Origin: F23-D06 sp045600525 | GTDB taxonomy: Bacteria; Bacteroidota; Bacteroidia; Bacteroidales; WCHB1-69 | Assembly (NCBI GenBank): GCA_045600525.1 | Contig: JAZRYC010000086.1 | Location: 1 to 14,542 of the forward strand | Reading direction: 5' to 3' | Length of the DNA stretch: 14,542 bases | Shown: piece by piece, positions 6,405 through 13,775 of the stretch | Numbering within the stretch: the first letter of the stretch is position 1 | How the letters are laid out: each line of letters opens with the position of its first letter | Notes under the pieces: generated by a model | Told to the model about the DNA's origin: nothing | The model's input: only the letters and a program-made list of their open reading frames with translations | The model's database searches: none | Made by a program: the position numbers and the translations under genes

Positions 6405-9271
6405 TGAAAATTCCAAATAAGATGAAAAAGATTTTTACCCTTTTGCTTATGCTGCTCGGCTTTACGGCCGTGTATGCGCAGACGGTAATCACGTTGGGAA
6501 GCGGCTCCACGCATGTCTATACGGGTTGCAACTTCACAGTCTACGACATCGGTGGCGCAGCCGGCGATTATCAGGCCAATCGTGATGATACCCTCACGAT
6601 TTATTCCAATGATCCGTCCAATAACTCCGCCCAAGTTGAGATTACCTTGGCCGATTTCAATATTCATGAGTCGGATACGCTTTTTATCTATGACGGACCT
6701 TCTACTGCCGATCCTGTTTTGGCAGTCTTGAATGATTCCCTCATATCAGGCATTAGCTCGCCTACGTTGATTTATGCGGCTACCATCCGCAATTTTACGG
6801 GCGCTATCACGATTCGCCTTAAAACGGATGGAGGCACCCAGGGTAGCGGCTTTATCATGGAATCATCCTGTACCGCTCCCTGCCAGCGCGTGAATGTTAT
6901 GTTTGATGAGGCTCTTTCCAATAAAGTCCCTATTTTGAACGATGACGACTATTACTACCTGAATGTTTGTCCTTATGACACGATTCGCTTGGTGGCGTAT
7001 GGTGAATATCCTGACAATAACTTTAACTATACGCAAACTGACGGTACCTCTACTTTTACATGGATGTTGAGTGGTGATACGATTTTAAATGCTTTGGGCT
7101 CTGCCAATGGCAATATGATTTTTACCGATACCTTGTTTAATGAAGGCCGCGGCTACGATATGTCTCTGATGATTACAGACAGCGCCGGCTGTGCTTCCCT
7201 GATTCCGCAGGTGTTCAGAGTGAAGACATCTTCCAACCCCATTCGTGAATTGGCACAACTGCCCGATATCTGTGCCGGACAACGTTTGGAAATGACCAAC
7301 GGATACGATATGACATCAGACGTGCAGTTGGATACAATTGGCGCGGTGCAGGAAACTTCACTCGCCGTTGCCGATACGATATTCCTGCCCGACGGACAGG
7401 ACTGTGGTAGCGGTTGTACGTATGAGTCACCGGTGACTTTTACCGCTTTTGCCTCTTCTGCGAAGATTACCTCTGCCAGTGATATTCTCTATGTACGTAT
7501 CCAAATGGAACACTCTTTCGTGGGCGATATCTTTATAAAACTTACCTGTCCGCCAGATCCTGTGACCGGTGTGCGTAGGTATGTTCCGATTATGAAAAAG
7601 TATAACGGCGGTTCCTCAAGTTGCTCTGGCCAGATTCCTAGTCAGGACTGGGGATGGGTGACCTCGGGAAGTACGGGTGCTTACTTCGGGCAGCCTGTTG
7701 ATGATACTGGCGGTGGTTGCACTCCTGGTCCGCAAGGTGTTTGTTGGAATTACTGCTGGTCTGATGCCACCAACCAAGGCTATACTTATGCTGGTGGTAT
7801 GGGACGCGTGTACGAGGCTGTGAATATCCATAACAACAATATTGACTCCACCAATGTGGCCAACATGACGCAGGTATATCACCCCGATGTGGGCTTCTCC
7901 AATTTGATCGGCTGTCCGATGAATGGCACATGGAGTGTTGAGATTATGGATGGATATAGTATCGATAATGGTTATATCTGCGGTTGGGAAATGGCTCTGG
8001 ATCCGGATCTGGTTCCTTCTAACTGGGAATACAATGTCGTGGTTGACTCCGTGTATTTGACAGGCCCTGGTGCCGATGGCCCCTATATGGTTCCTGATTC
8101 GGCAGGTTCTTTGGATTATACTATCCATGTTATGGATGACATGGGCTGCATATATGATACGGTGACGACCATTAACGTTTTAGGAAAACCGAATCCCGAT
8201 TTGGGTGAAGATATATCTATCTGTTATGGCGACAAAATTACGTTGGATGTGGATTATGAACAACCAAATACGACCTATTACTGGAGTACCGGTGATGCTA
8301 CGGAATCCATTGATGTGATTTCTGGTGGACAATATACGGTGGAAGTTGCTACGAGCAATGACGCTGGAACGCTGACTTGCCGTGGCTCCGATACAATCAA
8401 TGTGAATATCTATGAATTTCCGAAATTTGACTTCGGTGCTCCTGAATTGTCTGGCTGTGCCCCTCTGGTGGTGCGCTTTGAAAACAACTCCACACCGAAC
8501 GATGCCAATTTCGAATGGATGATTCTCAATGAAGATGGTTTGATGGTGTACAGCTCCTTCCTCAAGAGCCCGATATTTGAGATAGAGGATCCTGGCAATT
8601 ACTCAGTCTATGTGAAGGAAACTACGCTGGATGGATGTGTGGACTCTATTATCCTATGGAACTACATCGTCGTTAATGCCCAGCCTATCGCTGAATTTGT
8701 GGCAGATCCAGAAATTTCACTCATGGGCGAGACTGGCGGATTGGTGAACTTTATTAACTATTCTGATTCGATTGTGATGATGGCGCCGGGAACTTCTTTC
8801 TTCTGGGACTTTGGCGATGGCGAAATGGATTCTACCAAAGTGAAACCAGATCATACCTATACACAATGGGGTGATTATGATGTAACGCTTCATATTGAGA
8901 CGGAATCCGGCTGTGTGGGTGAGATTATCCATACGGTGGTGATTGAACAGGATCTCGTATTCCCAAATATCATCACACCGAATGGCGATGGCTCTAATGA
9001 TATTTTTGCCATTGAAAATCTGAATACCGACATCAATCCAGAAGATCCAGATGAGTATAGACATAATGAACTGTTGATTTTTGACCGTTGGGGTAAGAAG
9101 GTTTATGAAGCTAAGAACTATGATACCTTCTCGAGAAATGGCGAAATCCAACCTGGCTCTCAAATTTTTGATGGTAGCACGCTCTCTGATGGTGTTTACT
9201 ACTATTCCTTCCGCTATAAAGGTAAGGCTAAGACAGTCACTTATAACGGATCTCTGACTATCGTTCGATAG
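6404..9271 (+). CDS. Large surface protein: CUB-like, P-domain, PKD, type B T9SS sorting domain
   Basis: 955 residues from the ATG at 6404, with an alternative start at 6422 (MKKIFTLLLMLLG) that gives a more classical signal peptide ending in VYAQ. Domain order: CUB-like module (~28-157, 'DTLFIYDGPS', cysteines at 42 and 156); undefined region (~160-335); proprotein-convertase P-domain (~340-532, 'VRIQMEHSFVGDIFIKLTCP' to 'NGTWSVEIMDGYSIDNGYICGWEM'); a gliding-protein Ig-like repeat (~595-670, 'PDLGEDISICYGDKITLDV'); two PKD-like modules (~672-755 and ~757-848, the second with FFWDFGDGE); and a type B T9SS tail (CHU_C, gliding motility-associated; ~850-955, 'FPNIITPNGDGSNDIF', 'FDRWGKKVY', 'FSDGVYYYSF'-type end). 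It should be exported by Sec and then T9SS to the cell surface. No protease triad is seen, so the P-domain probably acts in binding or stability. Ends just before a strong terminator. Confidence 0.93.
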   Translation: MKIPNKMKKIFTLLLMLLGFTAVYAQTVITLGSGSTHVYTGCNFTVYDIGGAAGDYQANRDDTLTIYSNDPSNNSAQVEITLADFNIHESDTLFIYDGPSTADPVLAVLNDSLISGISSPTLIYAATIRNFTGAITIRLKTDGGTQGSGFIMESSCTAPCQRVNVMFDEALSNKVPILNDDDYYYLNVCPYDTIRLVAYGEYPDNNFNYTQTDGTSTFTWMLSGDTILNALGSANGNMIFTDTLFNEGRGYDMSLMITDSAGCASLIPQVFRVKTSSNPIRELAQLPDICAGQRLEMTNGYDMTSDVQLDTIGAVQETSLAVADTIFLPDGQDCGSGCTYESPVTFTAFASSAKITSASDILYVRIQMEHSFVGDIFIKLTCPPDPVTGVRRYVPIMKKYNGGSSSCSGQIPSQDWGWVTSGSTGAYFGQPVDDTGGGCTPGPQGVCWNYCWSDATNQGYTYAGGMGRVYEAVNIHNNNIDSTNVANMTQVYHPDVGFSNLIGCPMNGTWSVEIMDGYSIDNGYICGWEMALDPDLVPSNWEYNVVVDSVYLTGPGADGPYMVPDSAGSLDYTIHVMDDMGCIYDTVTTINVLGKPNPDLGEDISICYGDKITLDVDYEQPNTTYYWSTGDATESIDVISGGQYTVEVATSNDAGTLTCRGSDTINVNIYEFPKFDFGAPELSGCAPLVVRFENNSTPNDANFEWMILNEDGLMVYSSFLKSPIFEIEDPGNYSVYVKETTLDGCVDSIILWNYIVVNAQPIAEFVADPEISLMGETGGLVNFINYSDSIVMMAPGTSFFWDFGDGEMDSTKVKPDHTYTQWGDYDVTLHIETESGCVGEIIHTVVIEQDLVFPNIITPNGDGSNDIFAIENLNTDINPEDPDEYRHNELLIFDRWGKKVYEAKNYDTFSRNGEIQPGSQIFDGSTLSDGVYYYSFRYKGKAKTVTYNGSLTIVR

Positions 9272-9300
9272 TTTAGGTTTCTGATTTTAGAATATTTTTT

Positions 9301-9336
9301 CGCTCGGTCATCTCAATGATGACCGAGCGTTTTTTT
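9301..9336 (+). terminator. Strong intrinsic terminator after the T9SS type B gene
   Basis: A perfect 12-base-pair stem (CGCTCGGTCATC at 9301-9312 with its complement at 9318-9329) and a 5-base loop are followed by seven T residues. It sits 29 bases after the stop codon at 9271 and closes the two-gene secreted unit. Confidence 0.93.
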
Positions 9337-9451
9337 GTTCCTAAATTCCCATGACGGATGATTTGAAGTGTTTGGCTTAATGGATACAAAAATAATATCT
9401 TAGTCTTTTGATTTTCTCCGTTTGTGTTGTTAAAATTAACCATCAATTTTG

Positions 9452-9459
9452 TATCTTTG
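9452..9459 (+). promoter_or_regulatory. -7 promoter element for the helix-hairpin-helix gene
   Basis: TATCTTTG matches TAnnTTTG exactly. It ends only four bases before the ATG at 9464, so the transcript is expected to begin at or next to the start codon. No convincing -33 box at usual spacing; a TTG at 9427-9429 is 22 bases away. Confidence 0.65.
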
Positions 9460-9463
9460 CCGC

Positions 9464-10153
9464 ATGAAAACAAAATTACATTTTACCAGAGGTGAATGGG
9501 TGGCGGCACTTACGCTGCTAGCCATTATTTTTTCCAGTTATCTGTTCTATTATGGATACCAACCCAAGCCCAATGTTGGATATGATTTTGAGAAAGATGA
9601 AAAGGAAATAGAGGCTTTTATAAGGGAACAGGATAGTTTGCGTGACTCTATTGAACGATCTCGTTCTCGTTACCAATATGCATGCTTTCCTGAATATAGT
9701 GGTGATACGAATCCTCGTAAGGGAAAGTCCGATAAGCCGAGGCTTTACGATATTGTGAAAATCGACCTGAATAGGTGCGATAGTGCGGATATTATGGTGG
9801 TTCCCCAATTCGGCGCAAAACGGGCCGCCCGCTTGGTGGAGTATCGCGACCGTCTGGGTGGTTTTTATTCGTTGGAACAACTACACGAGATCTATGTTTT
9901 GCAGAATATGGATCTTGCATTTCTTGAAAAGTATTTCAAGGTCTCTTCCCAAGATGTGCGTAAAATAAATGTGAATACGGCAACTTATGGCGAGTTGGTG
10001 CGGCATCCCTATTTTGATGCCTATTTGGCAAAGATTATCATCGCACACAGAAACCGCCATGGAAATATCCATTCGCTGGAAGAACTACGGCAGATCACCC
10101 ATGCCTACCCTGAGCTGATGGATAAATTAAGACATTATGTGGCCTTTGATTGA
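9464..10153 (+). CDS. Membrane-anchored helix-hairpin-helix (ComEA-like) protein
   Basis: 229 residues from the ATG at 9464. An N-terminal hydrophobic segment (~12-30) anchors the protein in the inner membrane, followed by a charged, helix-prone stretch (~42-70, rich in Glu, Asp and Arg) and then two tandem helix-hairpin-helix units. The first spans ~97-157 ('KIDLNRCDSADIMVVPQFGAKRAARLVEYRD', 'GFYSLEQL'), the second ~167-226 ('KINVNTATYGELVRHPYFDAYLAKIIIAHRN', 'IHSLEEL'). The 'IDLNRCD'/'INVNTAT' openings and the spacing are those of ComEA-type DNA-binding HhH modules. In transformable bacteria ComEA binds DNA outside the inner membrane during uptake. Bacteroidales usually carry a protein like this without an obvious competence operon nearby, so its role here is uncertain. 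It stands alone, between a terminator and the sigma gene. Confidence 0.88.
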   Translation: MKTKLHFTRGEWVAALTLLAIIFSSYLFYYGYQPKPNVGYDFEKDEKEIEAFIREQDSLRDSIERSRSRYQYACFPEYSGDTNPRKGKSDKPRLYDIVKIDLNRCDSADIMVVPQFGAKRAARLVEYRDRLGGFYSLEQLHEIYVLQNMDLAFLEKYFKVSSQDVRKINVNTATYGELVRHPYFDAYLAKIIIAHRNRHGNIHSLEELRQITHAYPELMDKLRHYVAFD

Positions 10154-10183
10154 GCATCATGGCGAGGGAGTCTTTTTTTTGTG

Positions 10184-10191
10184 TAAGTTTG
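10184..10191 (+). promoter_or_regulatory. Candidate -7 promoter element for the ECF sigma/anti-sigma pair
   Basis: TAAGTTTG matches the TAnnTTTG consensus and lies 60 bases before the sigma factor ATG. It is flanked by a T8 tract (10173-10180) and an A9 tract (10200-10208). If used, the leader is about 50-55 bases. No good -33 box is visible. Confidence 0.5.
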
Positions 10192-10251
10192 CCCGCCCCA
10201 AAAAAAAATTAAAGGGTCCCAAGATTTAGTATATTTTTTACGTTTAAGAAA

Positions 10252-10815
10252 ATGGTGAGCAAAAACAACAATGTCGAACTTTGCCGATGGATAGCCGGCT
10301 GTCGCCAGGGAATACGTCGGTTCCAGCAGAAGTTGTTCCAATGTTACTATAGTCCGATGCTGCGACTGTGTATGCGCTATGCGGACAGTACGGATGAAGC
10401 GGAGGATATGCTCAACGAAGGTTTCTTGAAGGTGTTTTCTAACCTTGACAAATACAAAGACACAGGTTCTTTTGAATCATGGATGAAACGAGTGATGGTG
10501 AACGCGGCTCTGGATTACAGGCGTAAGTATGATGCGCAGATCTCATTTACGGATATTTCAGAAGTGGAGGACAGTCTGGAAATGGGCTTTGACCTTAACC
10601 GAGCCGTGGAGAAGATCTCTTCTGAAGAGCTGATCTCTCTGATACAGCAGTTGCCGCCCACCACACGCATGGTGTTCAACTTGTTCGTGTTTGAGGGCTT
10701 TTCCCATGCGGAAATCGCGGCACAGCTGGGCATGTCGGTGGGAACTTCCTCATGGCATGTGAATGCAGCCCGCACTCGTTTGAAAAATGAAATTTGTAAA
10801 CTAAATAATGAATAA
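10252..10815 (+). CDS. ECF-type RNA polymerase sigma factor
   Basis: 187 residues. Sigma-70 region 2 is at about 24-92 ('FQCYYSPMLRLCMRYADSTDEAEDMLNEGFLKVFSNL', then 'FESWMKRVMVNAALDYRR'), covering core binding and -10 recognition. Region 4 is at about 126-182 ('LISLIQQLPPTTRMVFNLFVFEGFSHAEIAAQLGMSVGTSSWHVNAARTRLK'), a helix-turn-helix for -35 recognition. No regions 1 or 3, which defines the extracytoplasmic-function type. The next gene, five bases downstream, encodes a single-pass membrane protein, the usual layout for a sigma factor held by its anti-sigma. No FecR-type anti-sigma or SusC/TonB receptor follows, so this is not the common Bacteroidetes iron or polysaccharide ECF arrangement. 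The regulon cannot be inferred from the window. Confidence 0.94.
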   Translation: MVSKNNNVELCRWIAGCRQGIRRFQQKLFQCYYSPMLRLCMRYADSTDEAEDMLNEGFLKVFSNLDKYKDTGSFESWMKRVMVNAALDYRRKYDAQISFTDISEVEDSLEMGFDLNRAVEKISSEELISLIQQLPPTTRMVFNLFVFEGFSHAEIAAQLGMSVGTSSWHVNAARTRLKNEICKLNNE

Positions 10816-10820
10816 AATCT

Positions 10821-11327
10821 ATGACGGATTTTGACCAATTGATAAAGGAAAAGGCCGACGGCGCCCAATATGAGTACAAACCATCTGCTTGGCGGAAGTT
10901 CGCGAAATCGGCAGGTTGGCGTACGGGATGGTCGGTATGGCAGATTGCCGCGGTCGTGGCAACTGCGGTGGTGCTGGGTACGGCTGTGGTGTGCGTGTGG
11001 ATGCATTCATCCCATTCGCAATTGTCGGAACCTGTGGCGCCGCAGGTGGCGGTGACTACAGACACCTTGCAGGTTGAAACGGACGAGGAGGTGGCAGTGC
11101 CTGTGATGGAACCTGCCCCGAAGGAAACTGTAAAGACGATGCCTAAGACACCTGAAGAGATGTCGGCGGATGAACCGAAAACGGCGATAGAAGTTGAAAA
11201 ACCTGCCAAAACAAAACCATCGCCCACATATGGCCGTCCCGTGATCTTGAATTTTGATACGGTGCGGCAACTCGAACCTTCGGAAGAAGAACTTCGAACA
11301 GGGAATAGCCGACTTTTTGAGAACTAA
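10821..11327 (+). CDS. Single-pass membrane protein, putative anti-sigma factor
   Basis: 168 residues. A ~38-residue N-terminal part ('MTDFDQLIKEKADGAQYEY', then 'AWRKFAKSAGWR') would lie in the cytoplasm and could contact the sigma factor. A transmembrane helix follows (~39-60, 'IAAVVATAVVLGTAVVCVW'), then a ~105-residue periplasmic region rich in Pro, Glu, Thr and Val that looks unstructured. It ends in a more ordered-looking segment ('RPVILNFDTVRQLEPSEEEL'). No zinc-binding HxxxCxxC motif of ZAS anti-sigma factors and no FecR or RskA domain is recognisable. The anti-sigma role rests on position (five bases after the sigma gene, same operon) and topology. The gene ends just before a bidirectional terminator. 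Confidence 0.75.
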   Translation: MTDFDQLIKEKADGAQYEYKPSAWRKFAKSAGWRTGWSVWQIAAVVATAVVLGTAVVCVWMHSSHSQLSEPVAPQVAVTTDTLQVETDEEVAVPVMEPAPKETVKTMPKTPEEMSADEPKTAIEVEKPAKTKPSPTYGRPVILNFDTVRQLEPSEEELRTGNSRLFEN

Positions 11328-11328
11328 T

Positions 11329-11363
11329 AAAAAAGGCTGACATCGTACGATGTCATCCTTTTT
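11329..11363. terminator. Bidirectional terminator between the convergent anti-sigma and pepD genes
   Basis: The centre GACATCGTACGATGTC (11339-11354) is a perfect 16-base palindrome. It is extended by one A-T pair, one C/T mismatch, then GG/CC and A5-6/T5, so the stem ends in T-rich tracts on both strands. It lies 2 bases past the stop at 11327 (+) and 26 bases past the stop at 11389 (-). Confidence 0.88.
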
Positions 11364-11388
11364 CGTATATACTGTGTGTGATTATGGA

Positions 11389-12849
11389 TTATTTCGTAGG
11401 AACGTTTTGAAGCACTTCTACTAAGAAATCAAAGAACTTACCCACACTTTCGATATTGACTCTTTCCACGGGAGAGTGGGGGTGCTCAATGGTCGGTCCG
11501 AAGGAAACCATATCCCAGTCGGGATAGCATGAACCGAAGAGACCACATTCAAGACCAGCATGGATAGCCATGACTTTGGGGTCGTTGCCGAATTTCTTTT
11601 TGTAAACCTTCATGCAGGTGTTCATGATAGGAGATTCCATATTGGGCTTCCAGCCTGGATATTCGCCGGTGAGCTCAAGATTGCATTCTGCTAATTCTGC
11701 GATAGCGGTCATGCGATCGCCAAGGGCCTTCTTGGCAGAATCAACGGAACTTCTAAGCAGACACTTTGCGGTCATGACGCCGTTATCGGCCTGGAAGGCA
11801 GCGAGGTTGTTGGAGGTCTCCACCAGATTCGGCATGGAATCGCTCATGCGCTGAACGCCGTTGGGAATAGCGAAAATCATATTGAGGAACTGGTTTTGAG
11901 CCTTGGTCTTGATAACTTTCTTAGGCGTTTCAACGGCTTTCACCTTAATAGATAGGTTCTCTTCTGTGGCAGCGAATTCGGCTTTCACGTAAGTTTCGAA
12001 TTTCTTGGCGAAATTCTTGAAAGAGGTGGCCTTTGGGGCAGGAACAGCGAGGATGGCAGTGGCTTCGCGCGGAATGGCGTTACGCAGACCTCCTCCGTTG
12101 ACGGTGGCGATGCAGGCGCCAAAATCCTTGATGGCACGCGTTAGGAAGCGAACGGCAATCTTGTTGGCGTTGCCGCGGCCGAGGTTGATGTCCATACCGG
12201 AATGACCGCCGTGCAGGCCCGTGATGTTGAGCTGGAATCCCGTCATGTCTTCAGGAGTGGCCATGGTCGTGTATTTGCGTTCGAAGTTGGCATCCATACC
12301 GCCGGCACAGCCCACATAGAGTTCGCCCTCTGTTTCAGAGTCGAGGTTGATGAGGATCTTACCTTTGACAAAACCCTTCTTCAAACCGAAGGCGCCTGTC
12401 ATACCGGTTTCTTCATCCACGGTGAGGAGGATCTCAAGAGGTCCGTGTTTTACCTTGTCAGTGGTGATGCAGGCCAGAGCGGCGCAGGCACCAATGCCGT
12501 TGTCGGCACCTAACGTGGTCTTGTTGGCACGTACCCAGCCGTTGTCGATGATGGGCTCAATGGGGTCTTTGAGGAAGTCGTGCTTCTTGTCGTTGTCGGC
12601 TTGCGGCACCATGTCGATGTGCGCTTGCAGGATGACGGGGGTTCTTTTCTCCATGCCCTTTGTGGCGGGGATGGTGAACAGCAGGTTGCCGGTTTTGTCT
12701 TGTTCCACAGCTACTTTGTGGTCTTTAGCCCAGCTCTTCAGCCATTTGATGGCGGCTTCTTCGTGTTTGGAAGGATGCGGGGCGTCGCAGAGGTTTCCGA
12801 AATTCTCCCACAAATCGTGAGGATACAGTTTTAAAAGTTCATTGTTCAT
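11389..12849 (-). CDS. pepD: Aminoacyl-histidine dipeptidase (M20 family PepD)
   Basis: 486 residues, the usual length for PepD (peptidase family M20C, also called carnosinase-like beta-Ala-His dipeptidase). It hydrolyses X-His and other unspecific dipeptides in the cytoplasm with a di-zinc centre. Visible motifs: QAHIDMV (His77, Asp79), LGADNGIG (Asp116, bridging ligand), VDEETGMTGAFG (Glu146 catalytic base, Glu147 ligand), NLDSETEGE (Asp170), and IEHPHSPVE near the C-terminus (His456/458). The 'GLHGGHSG' turn at 211-218 opens the lid/dimerisation domain (~207-390). No signal peptide, so it is cytoplasmic. Monocistronic, divergent from panB and convergent with the sigma/anti-sigma pair. Its start is supported by the length match and by a -7 promoter element upstream. 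Confidence 0.95.
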   Translation of the reverse strand: MNNELLKLYPHDLWENFGNLCDAPHPSKHEEAAIKWLKSWAKDHKVAVEQDKTGNLLFTIPATKGMEKRTPVILQAHIDMVPQADNDKKHDFLKDPIEPIIDNGWVRANKTTLGADNGIGACAALACITTDKVKHGPLEILLTVDEETGMTGAFGLKKGFVKGKILINLDSETEGELYVGCAGGMDANFERKYTTMATPEDMTGFQLNITGLHGGHSGMDINLGRGNANKIAVRFLTRAIKDFGACIATVNGGGLRNAIPREATAILAVPAPKATSFKNFAKKFETYVKAEFAATEENLSIKVKAVETPKKVIKTKAQNQFLNMIFAIPNGVQRMSDSMPNLVETSNNLAAFQADNGVMTAKCLLRSSVDSAKKALGDRMTAIAELAECNLELTGEYPGWKPNMESPIMNTCMKVYKKKFGNDPKVMAIHAGLECGLFGSCYPDWDMVSFGPTIEHPHSPVERVNIESVGKFFDFLVEVLQNVPTK

Positions 12850-12905
12850 TGTAAAAGGATTTTATGTTGTTTGTTATGTTTGCCGATAGGAGCAAAAATG
12901 AGCCG

Positions 12906-12913
12906 CAAATATA
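12906..12913 (-). promoter_or_regulatory. -7 promoter element for pepD
   Basis: On the minus strand the bases read TATATTTG, a full match to TAnnTTTG, 56 bases before the pepD ATG. It is divergent to the panB element, which starts 14 bases further along, so the two RNA polymerase footprints would overlap. Confidence 0.6.
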
Positions 12914-12926
12914 CTATATTTTTTTG

Positions 12927-12934
12927 TACCTTTG
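12927..12934 (+). promoter_or_regulatory. -7 promoter element for panB and the downstream pseudouridine synthase
   Basis: TACCTTTG matches TAnnTTTG and ends 19 bases before the panB ATG at 12954. It is divergent from the pepD element at 12906-12913. A second match (TATGTTTG at 12875-12882, plus strand) lies upstream but would give a long leader. Confidence 0.6.
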
Positions 12935-12953
12935 CCGCCCAAAATTTGAAAAT

Positions 12954-13775
12954 ATGTCAGCCTATTTATCCAGTAACGTCAGTAAGATTACTACCAATAC
13001 CCTTCAGCGGATGCGCAACGAGGGCGAGCGTATCGCCATGCTCACCGCGTACGATTATTCTATCGCCACTCTGTTGGACATGGCTAAAATAGATGTCATC
13101 TTGGTGGGCGACTCCGCCGCCAATGTTATGGCCGGCTATAAGACCACTCTTCCTATTACCTTGGATGAAATGATCTATCATGCCTCTTCAGTGGTGCGTG
13201 CCGTGAATCGCGCCTTGGTCGTGGTGGATATGCCTTTCGGCACTTACCAGGGAAACTCCAAGATGGCACTGAGCTCTGCTATCCGAATTATGAAGGAGTC
13301 GGGTGCCGACGCCATCAAGCTGGAGGGTGGGGCAGAGATCATTGAATCAGTGGACCGCATCCTCAGTGCGGGTATCCCCGTGATGGGGCATCTCGGACTC
13401 ACGCCTCAGTCTATCAATAAGTTTGGTACTTATGCGGTACGTGCCACGTCAGAAGAAGAGGCTAACGCCCTGTTGGAAAATGCCCGTCTTTTGGAGGAAC
13501 ATGGTTGTTTTGCCCTGGTGCTGGAAAAAATTCCGGCCACGTTGGCGAAGAAGGTTACGGAATCCATCCACATTCCCACCATCGGCATCGGCGCCGGTGG
13601 CGCGACGAGCGGTCAGGTGCTGGTGTTCCATGATATGATGGGCATTACACAACAGTTCTCACCGCGTTTCCTGAGACGCTATTTGAACCTCAGTGAGGAA
13701 ATCGTCGGCGCCATTGAACACTACATCGGTGATGTGAAAAACGGTGACTTCCCCAATGAATCAGAACAGTATTAG
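12954..13775 (+). CDS. panB: 3-methyl-2-oxobutanoate hydroxymethyltransferase (ketopantoate synthase)
   Basis: 273 residues from the ATG at 12954, close to the family's ~264-280. Catalyses the first committed step of pantothenate and coenzyme A synthesis: transfer of a one-carbon unit from 5,10-methylene-tetrahydrofolate to alpha-ketoisovalerate. A cytoplasmic (beta/alpha)8 barrel. Family motifs: TAYDYSIA (31-38), ILVGDS with metal ligand Asp53, VVDMPFGTYQ with metal ligand Asp92, AIKLEGG with Lys122 and Glu124, GHLGLTPQS (145-153), and LEKIP with Glu191, the expected catalytic residue; 'IPTIGIGAG' closes the site. All are intact. The open frame extends back to 12864, but that stretch contains promoter elements and is rejected. 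Its end overlaps the pseudouridine synthase gene by 20 bases. panC and panD are not in the window. Confidence 0.96.
   Translation: MSAYLSSNVSKITTNTLQRMRNEGERIAMLTAYDYSIATLLDMAKIDVILVGDSAANVMAGYKTTLPITLDEMIYHASSVVRAVNRALVVVDMPFGTYQGNSKMALSSAIRIMKESGADAIKLEGGAEIIESVDRILSAGIPVMGHLGLTPQSINKFGTYAVRATSEEEANALLENARLLEEHGCFALVLEKIPATLAKKVTESIHIPTIGIGAGGATSGQVLVFHDMMGITQQFSPRFLRRYLNLSEEIVGAIEHYIGDVKNGDFPNESEQY

Noticed and set aside
5928..6416. 162-codon antisense frame opposite the 147-residue exported protein
   Set aside because: The plus-strand gene has a signal peptide, promoter and coupled downstream gene; the antisense product has no recognisable features.
7616..8128. 170-codon antisense frame inside the large T9SS type B gene
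   Set aside because: It lies opposite the well-defined P-domain; composition (Ile/His/Thr-rich) is typical of a reverse-strand shadow.
12875..12882. Second TAnnTTTG match (TATGTTTG) on the plus strand in the pepD-panB gap
   Set aside because: A second box at 12927-12934 is better placed for panB; this one may be chance in T-rich DNA.
12864..12953. Upstream extension of panB
   Set aside because: The extra 30 residues cover promoter elements and precede the conserved PanB fold; start at 12954 gives the normal family length.
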